DNA of 13,433 nucleotides from Bacteroidetes bacterium UBA6491 (lineage in GTDB: Bacteria; Bacteroidota; Bacteroidia; NS11-12g; UBA9320), in assembly GCA_002436505.1 (NCBI GenBank), contig DJML01000096.1:6677-20109 (forward strand). The letters run 5' to 3'. The position numbers and the translations under genes are program-made. Of the stretch, positions 1 to 6,262 are shown piece by piece. A model generated the notes under the pieces. It was not told where the DNA came from and did no database searches. It worked only from the letters and a program-made list of their open reading frames with translations. Position 1 is the first letter of the stretch. Every line of letters starts with the position of its first letter.

Positions 1-470
1 AGGAAATAGCTCTGGTCCTTGTTCGGGTCTGAACCGCTTAATAAACGATGCATCACCTGACCATCGATGACGGCTTCTTCTTTTTTACAATAGTGCCCCG
101 TTGCTACATAATCAGCACCAAGTTTTTCCGCAGCTTTCAGGAAAAGATCAAATTTAATCTCCCTGTTGCACAGTATGTCCGGATTAGGTGTTCTACCGGC
201 TTCATATTCGGCGAACATATAATCGACGATCCTTGTTTTGTACTCTGCACTCAGATCAATCGTATGAAAAGGGATTCCCAGCGCTTCCGCAACCATCAGT
301 GCATCCTTGCTGTCCTCTTCCCATGGACAATCTTTGCTTATGGTCACCTCAGTATCGTGCCAGTTTTTCATGAACATACCGATGACCTCATATCCTTCCT
401 GAAGAAGAAGGTATGCAGCAACAGAAGAATCAACCCCGCCCGATAGTCCGACAACGACCTTTTTTGACAT
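1..470 (-). CDS. mnmA: MnmA, tRNA-specific 2-thiouridylase (N-terminal part, cut by window edge)
   Basis: MnmA thiolates U34 in the anticodon of tRNA-Lys, -Glu and -Gln: it adenylates the C2 position with ATP and transfers sulfur through a catalytic cysteine. Reading the minus strand from the ATG at 470-468 gives 156 complete residues with no stop. Visible motifs are the PP-loop SGGVDSS (residues 10-16), the block PNPDILCNREIKF (95-107) with the probable nucleophile Cys101, ATGHY (123-127), and DPNKDQSYF at the edge. All are family hallmarks in the right order. The second catalytic cysteine and the C-terminal domains lie outside the window. The start is well fixed, because a perfect TAnnTTTG box lies only 6 nt upstream. 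It lies 66 bp downstream of the T9SS cargo gene on the same strand but has its own promoter. Confidence 0.95.
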   Translation of the reverse strand, partial: MSKKVVVGLSGGVDSSVAAYLLLQEGYEVIGMFMKNWHDTEVTISKDCPWEEDSKDALMVAEALGIPFHTIDLSAEYKTRIVDYMFAEYEAGRTPNPDILCNREIKFDLFLKAAEKLGADYVATGHYCKKEEAVIDGQVMHRLLSGSDPNKDQSYF

Positions 471-476
471 GATGTA

Positions 477-484
477 CAAAGGTA
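477..484 (-). promoter_or_regulatory. Bacteroidota -7 box of mnmA (TACCTTTG)
   Basis: The minus strand reads TACCTTTG, a perfect match to the Bacteroidota -7 consensus TAnnTTTG. Only 6 nt (TACATC) separate it from the mnmA ATG. In this promoter class transcription starts a few nucleotides after the final G, so the message is probably leaderless or nearly so. No convincing -33 TTG was found at the usual spacing. Confidence 0.65.
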
Positions 485-536
485 CAACAAAGCAAGATCA
501 TGGTCGTTCTGCCATTCCGGAATAGAATTATCAGGG

Positions 537-1259
537 TTACCGGATCCTTACTTTCTGATAGGCAACAACGCTGTTATCGCTTACAAGTTTGACAAAATAA
601 AGACCTGAATTAAACTCCGAGCAATCCAATGCTCCACCCTGCACCTCAATTTCGGCCACTTTTACACCTTTAGCGTCATAGATCTTACCAACAAGATCAT
701 TTGACGGAATGCCGGTAACCGTGAATTTTCCATCAACGCTTGGATTTGGTGACAGAACGGGTCGCAATTTAGAAAGATCATTTATAGAAGATGAGAACGG
801 AGATACCGAAAGGTATTTGTCTTCGATGGTATTGTCCTGAATAACAGGAACTGTTCCTTCCACCCGGGCCCATACCGTAATATCGATATCAACAAGATAC
901 TCTCCTACATGGCCTTCCGTCGGGTTTCCATTAACCACGACACAACCGGTCATTGTCGGTATGAACATACAATTATCATCATTGCATTCATAGACGAAGC
1001 CTGCAGGCAGGTTGCGTATGTCATTGATACGTATTGAATCAACATAGGCTGTTTTTTGCTCTCCTAAAAACATGATCTGCGTGTCTGCCATGATCCGGAT
1101 CTGGAAAATGTGCTGGTACGCTTCATTCTGGTGTGCGGTAGCAAATTCATTAGGATAAAACCCTGGATTTGTAATACCTTGGTTGGGTACACATTGTGCT
1201 CCTGCCAATGTTGAAACCCCAATCAACATTGCTAATAACGGAAACGATTTTAATTTCAT
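537..1259 (-). CDS. Small secreted protein with T9SS type A C-terminal sorting domain
   Basis: A 240-residue exported protein. It has a Lys-containing start, a hydrophobic core and a likely signal-peptidase site after AGA (residues 19-21). The middle (about 25-140) is beta-rich and contains LPAGFVYECNDDNC followed by TGCVVVNGNPTEGHVGEY. This pattern resembles Ig/cadherin-like modules of small Bacteroidota secreted proteins, and Cys92, Cys97 and Cys106 could form disulfides. Residues 165-240 look like a T9SS (Por) sorting domain: RPVLSPNPSVDGKFTV, then KIYDAKGVKVAEIEV, then SGLYFVKL and a basic end KVRIR. It should therefore cross the inner membrane by Sec, leave through T9SS and be released or attached to the surface. 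No enzymatic motif is visible. It is divergent from the TonB-dependent receptor, with 40 bp between the starts, so the two may be co-regulated. Confidence 0.85.
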   Translation of the reverse strand: MKLKSFPLLAMLIGVSTLAGAQCVPNQGITNPGFYPNEFATAHQNEAYQHIFQIRIMADTQIMFLGEQKTAYVDSIRINDIRNLPAGFVYECNDDNCMFIPTMTGCVVVNGNPTEGHVGEYLVDIDITVWARVEGTVPVIQDNTIEDKYLSVSPFSSSINDLSKLRPVLSPNPSVDGKFTVTGIPSNDLVGKIYDAKGVKVAEIEVQGGALDCSEFNSGLYFVKLVSDNSVVAYQKVRIR

Positions 1260-1269
1260 TGATTTTAAG

Positions 1270-1277
1270 TAAAATTG
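1270..1277 (+). promoter_or_regulatory. Probable -7 box of the TonB-dependent receptor gene (TAAAATTG)
   Basis: TAAAATTG matches TAnnTTTG at five of its six fixed positions and lies 22 nt before the receptor ATG. The 40-bp gap between the divergent genes must hold both promoters. On the minus strand the nearest candidate for the cargo gene is TAACTTGC (1285-1292), one T short of the consensus and weaker still. Confidence 0.4.
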
Positions 1278-1299
1278 CTTAGGTGCAAGTTAAAACATT

Positions 1300-3606
1300 A
1301 TGCGGCAACTTTTTTTCACCATCCTGTCATGTACTGTCATTTTTACCCAAAGTTTAGCTCAAAGTGGCAAAACTGTGGCATTTAAAGTTTTAGACGTTTC
1401 CACCGCAAAACCTATCTTAACCGCTAAAATTCAACCAGTTACACGAGAAGGCGCATTCAGCACCCCAGACAGTACAGGGTTGATAATCATGGAGTTATCC
1501 TTGGGCTCAATCTTTGTGTCCTCATATGAATACAACTCCAGATATGTCGAATTTGATCTTGATACTGTAAAAACGGTTTTCATAATATACCTGGAACCTT
1601 CCATAACTCTTCTTGAACAGGCCGTGGTAAGTGCCGGAAGGCAAGAACAACCTTTAAAAAAGACATCTTCTTCCATTGAAATGATCCAGCCATCCTTGAT
1701 AGAAAACAGAAATTCCCTAACCATTAAAGATGGGTTAAGCCAGGTTCCCGGACTTTTTATCACAGACAACCAGCTTAATATAAGAAACGGAAGTGGCTGG
1801 AGTTACGGAGCCGGATCGCGCGTAATGGTGCTGGTGGACGATATGCCAATGTTGAGCGGAGATGCGGTTACACCTTTATGGAGTTTTATAAATACTGAGG
1901 GGATCGAGAGTATAGAGATCATAAAAGGTGCCAGTTCTGTGCTCTATGGATCATCTGCATTGACCGGCGTCGTAAATATCAAATCTGAAAAACCCGGCAT
2001 CAGACCCAAAACGGTCGCAGGAGGTTTTTACGGCGTTTACAACAAACCTCAGAATATTGAATGGGAATGGAATGACAAACCGCTTACAATCAGTGGATTC
2101 AATGCATCCCATTTGCGTCGCATCGGAAAATTTTCGTTTACGATGAATATTAACGGTCAGATCGATGAGGGCTACAGAATGGGCGATCAGGACAATCGTC
2201 TGAGGTTTGGAACAACTGTTTCCAGGCGTTTTTTCAATGACAGATCCGTGATGGGAGTGCGGTTCAATTACATGCAGGGGCAATCCGCCTCGTTCCTGCT
2301 ATGGCAAAACTATGATTCTGCATATACTGCTCTTAATGAACAGATAACGACAACAAATGCGACCAGACAGGCCTATGATTACTATTGGAAGCATTATGGG
2401 AAAAAAGGTTTTAAAGCCATATTCCAGGCGCGTCAATTAATGATAAACAATGATGTTGACAATGGGAATGCAAACAACGACCAGTCCAATTCTTCAAATA
2501 CACACTACTTTGAGCTCCGATTATCTAAAAAATGGACCCGGTTAAACTTTCATTCGGGGTATCTATTGAATGTTACAAATTCAGAGTCTCCTTTATTTGC
2601 TGGAAAACACAGGTCGGTCAATCAGGCACCTTACCTCCAGTTTGAGTTGCACCCAACTTCCAGAATGACCATTGAACTGGGTGCGCGATACGAAACATAT
2701 AAATTAGACAAAAAACTGGCAGAAAGGCCAGTTTTCAGAAGCGGGTTTAACCTTCAAGCTGCAAAATTCACTTATCTCAGGGCTTCTTTTGGCCAGGGAT
2801 TCCGGTTTCCGACCATTGCTGAATCATTCATACAAACAACTGTAGGGACGACATCAATCTATCCAAACCCTGATCTAAGGGCAGAGACAGGGTGGAACGC
2901 AGAAATCGGTTTAAAACAGGGTTTAAGAAGGAAAAACCTAAAGGTCGTTGCTGACATCGCCGGTTTTTGGATGGAATATCAGAACATGATGGAGTTTATT
3001 TTTACGCACTGGTCAACCAACACGACCATAGAGAACGGTCTGGGATATGGTTTTAAATCTTTGAACGTTGGCGATACGCGAATTACAGGCATCGACCTGT
3101 CTGTCCTTTTTGAGCAAAAAATGAAAAATGACCAACTGCTTGAAGGCATCATCGGGTATACATATTCAGTACCAGTTGCATTAAGCCCGAAAAGTGTTTT
3201 TGCTAAAAACGCCTTTGACAAAGATCTCTCCTATCACAATACCAGTTCAGATCCTGAGAAGAACATATTGAAATACAGGAACAAGCATCTTTTCAAGTTC
3301 GGCGCCAGGTATGAGTCCGGAATTGTTGATGCAGGAGTAAATATTCGTTACAACAGCTTTATCGAGAACATAGACGGGGCATTTGTTGCATTTCCTTTCG
3401 ATCTGATCGTAAAGGGAGTCGCTGAAGCCCGGGAGAAGGATAAGAGAGGAAAAACTTTCGTTGATATACGTGCCGGGATTACACTTAAAGAGCAATTCAG
3501 ATTCGGGATATCTGCAAACAATATTTTCCGTCAGGTTCAGATGAACAGGCCGGCAGATATTACCGGGCCAGGCTCGGTTGTTTTACAATTCAGGGCAAAA
3601 TTTTAA
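1300..3606 (+). CDS. TonB-dependent outer-membrane receptor
   Basis: A 768-residue outer-membrane receptor of the TonB-dependent (CirA/BtuB-like) superfamily, which takes up scarce ligands using ExbBD-TonB energy. The signal peptide is residues 1-20 or 21 (SLAQ). Residues 24-103 look like the carboxypeptidase-regulatory-like beta-sandwich common in Bacteroidota receptors, though it is divergent. A TonB-box-like stretch, EQAVVSAGR, lies at 106-114. The plug is about 118-232, with RVMVLVDDMPM and IESIEIIKGASSVLYGSSA followed by LTGVVNIKSE. The rest is a 22-strand-type barrel, including GQGFRFPTIAESF and YPNPDLRAETGWNAEIG, ending in the expected terminal phenylalanine (FRAKF). There is no adjacent SusD-like lipoprotein, so it is not a glycan-type SusCD pair. 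The ligand cannot be told from sequence; iron-siderophore, cobalamin or another metal chelate are the usual options for this size. The start is an ATG directly at the signal peptide. Confidence 0.93.
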   Translation: MRQLFFTILSCTVIFTQSLAQSGKTVAFKVLDVSTAKPILTAKIQPVTREGAFSTPDSTGLIIMELSLGSIFVSSYEYNSRYVEFDLDTVKTVFIIYLEPSITLLEQAVVSAGRQEQPLKKTSSSIEMIQPSLIENRNSLTIKDGLSQVPGLFITDNQLNIRNGSGWSYGAGSRVMVLVDDMPMLSGDAVTPLWSFINTEGIESIEIIKGASSVLYGSSALTGVVNIKSEKPGIRPKTVAGGFYGVYNKPQNIEWEWNDKPLTISGFNASHLRRIGKFSFTMNINGQIDEGYRMGDQDNRLRFGTTVSRRFFNDRSVMGVRFNYMQGQSASFLLWQNYDSAYTALNEQITTTNATRQAYDYYWKHYGKKGFKAIFQARQLMINNDVDNGNANNDQSNSSNTHYFELRLSKKWTRLNFHSGYLLNVTNSESPLFAGKHRSVNQAPYLQFELHPTSRMTIELGARYETYKLDKKLAERPVFRSGFNLQAAKFTYLRASFGQGFRFPTIAESFIQTTVGTTSIYPNPDLRAETGWNAEIGLKQGLRRKNLKVVADIAGFWMEYQNMMEFIFTHWSTNTTIENGLGYGFKSLNVGDTRITGIDLSVLFEQKMKNDQLLEGIIGYTYSVPVALSPKSVFAKNAFDKDLSYHNTSSDPEKNILKYRNKHLFKFGARYESGIVDAGVNIRYNSFIENIDGAFVAFPFDLIVKGVAEAREKDKRGKTFVDIRAGITLKEQFRFGISANNIFRQVQMNRPADITGPGSVVLQFRAKF

Positions 3607-3649
3607 ATTGCCGGCTGATACGCTTTATCATTGTCTCTTTTGACTTGAT

Positions 3650-3657
3650 TACATTTG
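3650..3657 (+). promoter_or_regulatory. Candidate -7 box for the GtrA-family gene (TACATTTG)
   Basis: TACATTTG is a perfect TAnnTTTG match 43 nt after the receptor stop and 17 nt before the TTG at 3675. A TTG at 3631-3633 could be a -33 element, but the 16-nt spacing is shorter than usual. If the box is real, transcription starts near 3663, the TTG at 3645 cannot be used from this promoter, and the TTG at 3675 becomes the likely start. Confidence 0.45.
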
Positions 3658-3674
3658 CACTAAAAGAAAATCCA

Positions 3675-4163
3675 TTGTACGAAGTTTCCAAGCAGCTAAT
3701 AAAATTTGTAATATCAGGTGTAATCGCTGTTCTCACTGATTTTATCGTCTATTACGGTCTAGGGGCTTTACCTTTTGATATTGAATATTCTATCGGGCTT
3801 GGATTTCATCTGAACGATCTGTACAAAGCCTTGGGATTTCTGTTTGGTACCACAGTAACATACAATCTAAATAAATTCTGGACCTGGCGTAAAACAGATA
3901 CCGACAATTCCAGGCTCGGAAAATTTGCCGTGCTTTATGCCATTTCCTTTATCATAAATATAGGCGTAAACAAATATGCATTGCAGTATATGCCGGATAA
4001 TGAGTTTATGCTGATGATCAAGCGTTTTGACGAAACAGCAAAACAACTTTTTGCACTAAAAATTGATAAACTGGCGGCATTTTTAATTGCTACGATAGCA
4101 TCCACCATTGTCAATTTCATCGGCCAAAAGACCTGGGTCTTTAAATCAAAAGAAGAAGATTAG
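3675..4163 (+). CDS. GtrA-family (GtrA/DPMS-like) four-helix membrane protein
   Basis: A GtrA-like inner-membrane protein. Relatives are thought to help move or present polyprenyl-linked sugars for cell-surface glycan modification; the substrate here is unknown. From the TTG at 3675 it has 162 residues, with membrane segments at about 9-29, 50-66, 82-100 and 131-150. Family signatures are LIKFVISGVIAVLTDF in the first helix, YNLNKFWTW after the second, and VNFIGQKTWVFK after the fourth. The loop between helices 3 and 4 is longer than in minimal members. No ATG exists before the first helix. Candidate starts are TTG 3645 (172 residues) and TTG 3675. I prefer 3675 because a TAnnTTTG box at 3650-3657 overlaps the first ten codons of the longer form and an A-rich stretch precedes 3675. 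It overlaps the opposing small gene by 4 bp at the stop codons. Confidence 0.82.
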   Translation: MYEVSKQLIKFVISGVIAVLTDFIVYYGLGALPFDIEYSIGLGFHLNDLYKALGFLFGTTVTYNLNKFWTWRKTDTDNSRLGKFAVLYAISFIINIGVNKYALQYMPDNEFMLMIKRFDETAKQLFALKIDKLAAFLIATIASTIVNFIGQKTWVFKSKEED

Positions 4164-4582
4164 GTCCAGGGACGATTCAGGATCGTCTCATTAATTACGG
4201 CCTGCCTCAGGTCAAATTCTATCTCATCCTCTTCGTCTTCGGTATGTTCAAGCCTGACCTTAAGATCCAATTTATTGTTCGATCGGCTATTCTTCTCGTT
4301 ATCAAGCACACCGGTGTAGGATTCATAAATACCTGGGACCACTTCCGGCTCTTCAACTGGCTCTGGAACAGGCTCCAGTTTAGGTTCTTTATAAACAGGT
4401 TTTGGCCTGGGTTTACCCTCCATTACCTCTCTAATAATATCTTCCAGTGATCTTTGCTCACTTTGTGTTTCACGCCCTGTTTCGTGTTCCCTGCCCTGAC
4501 CTTGCTCACCTTGTTTTTTACCAGGCCTGAAGATATAGTATAAGGCAACCAGGATGATCGGTATGAGTTCTATAAGATCCAT
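4160..4582 (-). CDS. Small membrane-anchored Bacteroidota protein of unknown function
   Basis: A 140-residue protein from the ATG at 4582-4580. Residues 3-19 (LIELIPIILVALYYIF) form one membrane helix with almost nothing before it. Then come a charged Gly/Gln/Glu stretch (21-45), a short helix SLEDIIREVMEG (about 45-56), a Pro/Glu-rich linker (58-85), a polar acidic region, and a conserved-looking end FDLRQAVINETILNRPW (about 123-139). I recall similar C-terminal motifs (DLR.AVI..EIL) in small uncharacterised Bacteroidota proteins, but no function is known to me. The design suggests a membrane-tethered cytoplasmic tail ending in a binding helix. The open frame runs up to a TTG at 4600, but that would place the promoter box inside the gene, so the ATG at 4582 is chosen. 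Confidence 0.8.
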   Translation of the reverse strand: MDLIELIPIILVALYYIFRPGKKQGEQGQGREHETGRETQSEQRSLEDIIREVMEGKPRPKPVYKEPKLEPVPEPVEEPEVVPGIYESYTGVLDNEKNSRSNNKLDLKVRLEHTEDEEDEIEFDLRQAVINETILNRPWT

Positions 4583-4588
4583 TGTGTA

Positions 4589-4596
4589 CAAATTTA
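4589..4596 (-). promoter_or_regulatory. -7 box of the small membrane-protein gene (TAAATTTG)
   Basis: The minus strand reads TAAATTTG, a perfect TAnnTTTG match, then TACACA, then ATG. The 6-nt spacing and the TACA sequence after the box are the same as at mnmA, implying a leaderless or nearly leaderless transcript. The box decides the start codon: the upstream TTG at 4600 lies outside any plausible transcript from it. Confidence 0.6.
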
Positions 4597-4705
4597 TCAA
4601 TTAATAGCTATGCATCATATCCAGACCATTGATTTATCGTCGAGCATGCCCACATAGCCGACCGTCATACTAAGAAAGTATGGAGGAACAGATAAAATGA
4701 TCATG

Positions 4706-4726
4706 AAAACATAATCTTCATGTTTT
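4706..4726 (+). repeat. Inverted repeat upstream of the guaB promoter
   Basis: AAAACAT (4706-4712) and ATGTTTT (4720-4726) form a 7-bp perfect dyad with a 7-nt spacer. It ends 15 bp before the guaB -7 box, so it covers the -33 region. It could be an operator, or simply a chance dyad in AT-rich DNA. A second, 6-bp dyad, CATACT/AGTATG, lies at 4666-4682. The rest of the gap 4583-4785 holds the two divergent promoters and no gene that I can support. Confidence 0.3.
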
Positions 4727-4741
4727 AAACATTTTATTCCG

Positions 4742-4749
4742 TAACTTTG
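4742..4749 (+). promoter_or_regulatory. -7 box of guaB (TAACTTTG)
   Basis: TAACTTTG is a perfect TAnnTTTG match 36 nt before the guaB ATG, and it is identical to the purK box. The expected transcription start is at about 4755, giving a leader of about 30 nt. That leader is almost entirely occupied by the inverted repeat at 4754-4782. Confidence 0.65.
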
Positions 4750-4753
4750 CACC

Positions 4754-4782
4754 GCAAATAATACACAGTCTTAATTATTTGC
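4754..4782 (+). promoter_or_regulatory. Perfect 9-bp inverted repeat (possible leader hairpin or operator) before guaB
   Basis: GCAAATAAT (4754-4762) and ATTATTTGC (4774-4782) are perfect reverse complements separated by 11 nt. The right arm ends 3 nt before the guaB ATG. The left arm begins where transcription from the TAACTTTG box should start. As RNA it would be a 5'-terminal hairpin over the ribosome-binding region; as DNA it would be an operator overlapping the transcription start. The stem is AU-rich, so the RNA form would be only modestly stable. Confidence 0.5.
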
Positions 4783-4785
4783 ATC

Positions 4786-6258
4786 ATGTCCAACTTAATT
4801 CCCGATAAAGTTCGCTACGAAGGTCTCACTTTCGATGATGTCCTTGTATTGCCAAGATATTCAAATGTTTTACCAAGAGAGGTTAAAACAAGAACGCGAT
4901 TGACACGCAACCTATGGATCAATGTTCCGATCATATCTGCGGCAATGGATACTGTTACAGAATCCAAACTCGCTATAGCTATGGCAAGAGAGGGTGGAAT
5001 CGGTATCATTCATAAAAACATGACCATTGCTCAGCAAGCGGCTGAGGTAAAAAAAGTAAAACGTTCAGAAAGCGGAATGATCAAAGACCCCATTACTTTA
5101 AGAGGGGATTCCACGCTACAGGACGCATTGAACATTATGCGCGAAAACAGGATCGGAGGTATTCCGATCATTGATGAAAAAGGTATTCTTATCGGCATCA
5201 TAACGAATCGTGATCTTCGCTTTGAAAAAGATACAAGTAAGGCCATTCGGGAAGTAATGACCAAGGATAACCTGATCACGGCTCGTGAACCTATTAATCT
5301 TAATGAGGCGAAAGATATTCTTCAGCAATTCAAGATCGAAAAATTACCGGTAGTTGATGGGAAAGGAAAGCTTGTTGGGCTGATCACCTTCAAGGATATC
5401 GAAAAGGTAAGGAATCACCCATTTTCCAGCAAAGATGAATTTGGAAGGTTGTTGGTCGGTGCTGCTGTCGGAGTAACTTCAGACACGATGGACCGCGTTG
5501 CCGCTCTTGTAAAAGAAGAAGTTGACGTTATTACACTTGACACGGCTCATGGTCATTCTGAAGGCGTGATCAATGAATTCAAGAAAATTAAATCAGTTTA
5601 TCCTGATCTTCAGATCATTGTCGGGAATGTTGCTACATCTGAAGCGGCAAAAGACCTGGCTGAAGTCGGTGTAGACGCAATAAAGGTTGGTGTTGGACCA
5701 GGCTCTATATGCACCACACGTATCATTGCGGGGATCGGTGTTCCTCAGCTTACAGCTGTTATGTTGTGTGCGGAGGTAGCTAAAGAATACGGCATTCCGG
5801 TAATCGCCGATGGAGGAATTCGATACAGCGGCGATCTGGTCAAATCTATTGTTGCTGGCGCAGATGCTATTATGGCCGGATCTATGTTCGCCGGTACAGA
5901 GGAATCACCAGGAGACACACTCATATATGAAGGTAGAAAAGTGAAATCATACCGTGGTATGGGTTCTATCGAAGCCATGAAAAAAGGCTCTAAAGACCGG
6001 TATTTCCAGGACGCAGAGGAAGAGATCGCCAAGCTTGTGCCTGAAGGCATCGTAGGAAATGTGCCTTTCAAAGGCGCTCTTTCTGAAGTGATCTATCAGT
6101 TTATTGGCGGTCTGAGGGCCGGAATGGGATATTGCGGAGCCAGAACGATCGAAGAACTTAAAACTGCAGAATTTACCCGGATCACTCATTCAGGCATTCG
6201 TGAAAGCCACCCCCATGACATAAGGATCACCAAAGAAGCGCCTAACTATAGCCGATAA
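4786..6258 (+). CDS. guaB: IMP dehydrogenase
   Basis: GuaB oxidises IMP to XMP with NAD+, the rate-limiting step towards GMP. The 490-residue length is typical. The N-terminal part reads YEGLTFDDVLVLP (11-23) and ISAAMDTVTE (50-59). A CBS pair is inserted in the TIM barrel, with CBS1 at about 98-145 and CBS2 at about 154-205. The catalytic loop GSICTTR (306-312) contains Cys309, which forms the covalent XMP intermediate. Further on are IADGGIRYSGD, the YRGMGS phosphate-binding loop, and the mobile-flap region with the RYF dyad and PEGIVG. All key residues are present. The ATG at 4786 follows the promoter by 36 nt. The gene ends 4 bp from the opposing metalloprotease stop. Confidence 0.98.
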   Translation: MSNLIPDKVRYEGLTFDDVLVLPRYSNVLPREVKTRTRLTRNLWINVPIISAAMDTVTESKLAIAMAREGGIGIIHKNMTIAQQAAEVKKVKRSESGMIKDPITLRGDSTLQDALNIMRENRIGGIPIIDEKGILIGIITNRDLRFEKDTSKAIREVMTKDNLITAREPINLNEAKDILQQFKIEKLPVVDGKGKLVGLITFKDIEKVRNHPFSSKDEFGRLLVGAAVGVTSDTMDRVAALVKEEVDVITLDTAHGHSEGVINEFKKIKSVYPDLQIIVGNVATSEAAKDLAEVGVDAIKVGVGPGSICTTRIIAGIGVPQLTAVMLCAEVAKEYGIPVIADGGIRYSGDLVKSIVAGADAIMAGSMFAGTEESPGDTLIYEGRKVKSYRGMGSIEAMKKGSKDRYFQDAEEEIAKLVPEGIVGNVPFKGALSEVIYQFIGGLRAGMGYCGARTIEELKTAEFTRITHSGIRESHPHDIRITKEAPNYSR

Positions 6259-6262
6259 GCTA

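Noticed and set aside
48..446. Plus-strand open frame of 132 codons opposite mnmA
   Set aside because: It lies wholly antisense to clear mnmA coding sequence, has no recognisable domain and is a reading-frame shadow.
514..523. 10-bp palindrome ATTCCGGAAT between the T9SS cargo gene and mnmA
   Set aside because: No T-run follows on either strand and there is no second copy in a promoter position, so it cannot be called a terminator or operator.
1300..3606. Receptor as a SusC-type glycan importer
   Set aside because: At 768 residues it is shorter than typical SusC proteins (about 1000), and no SusD-like lipoprotein gene is adjacent.
4696..4713. Five-codon frame (ATG ATC ATG AAA ACA TAA) after a GGAGG-like sequence upstream of guaB
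   Set aside because: It lies upstream of the predicted guaB transcription start, is too short to judge, and Shine-Dalgarno sequences carry little weight in this phylum.
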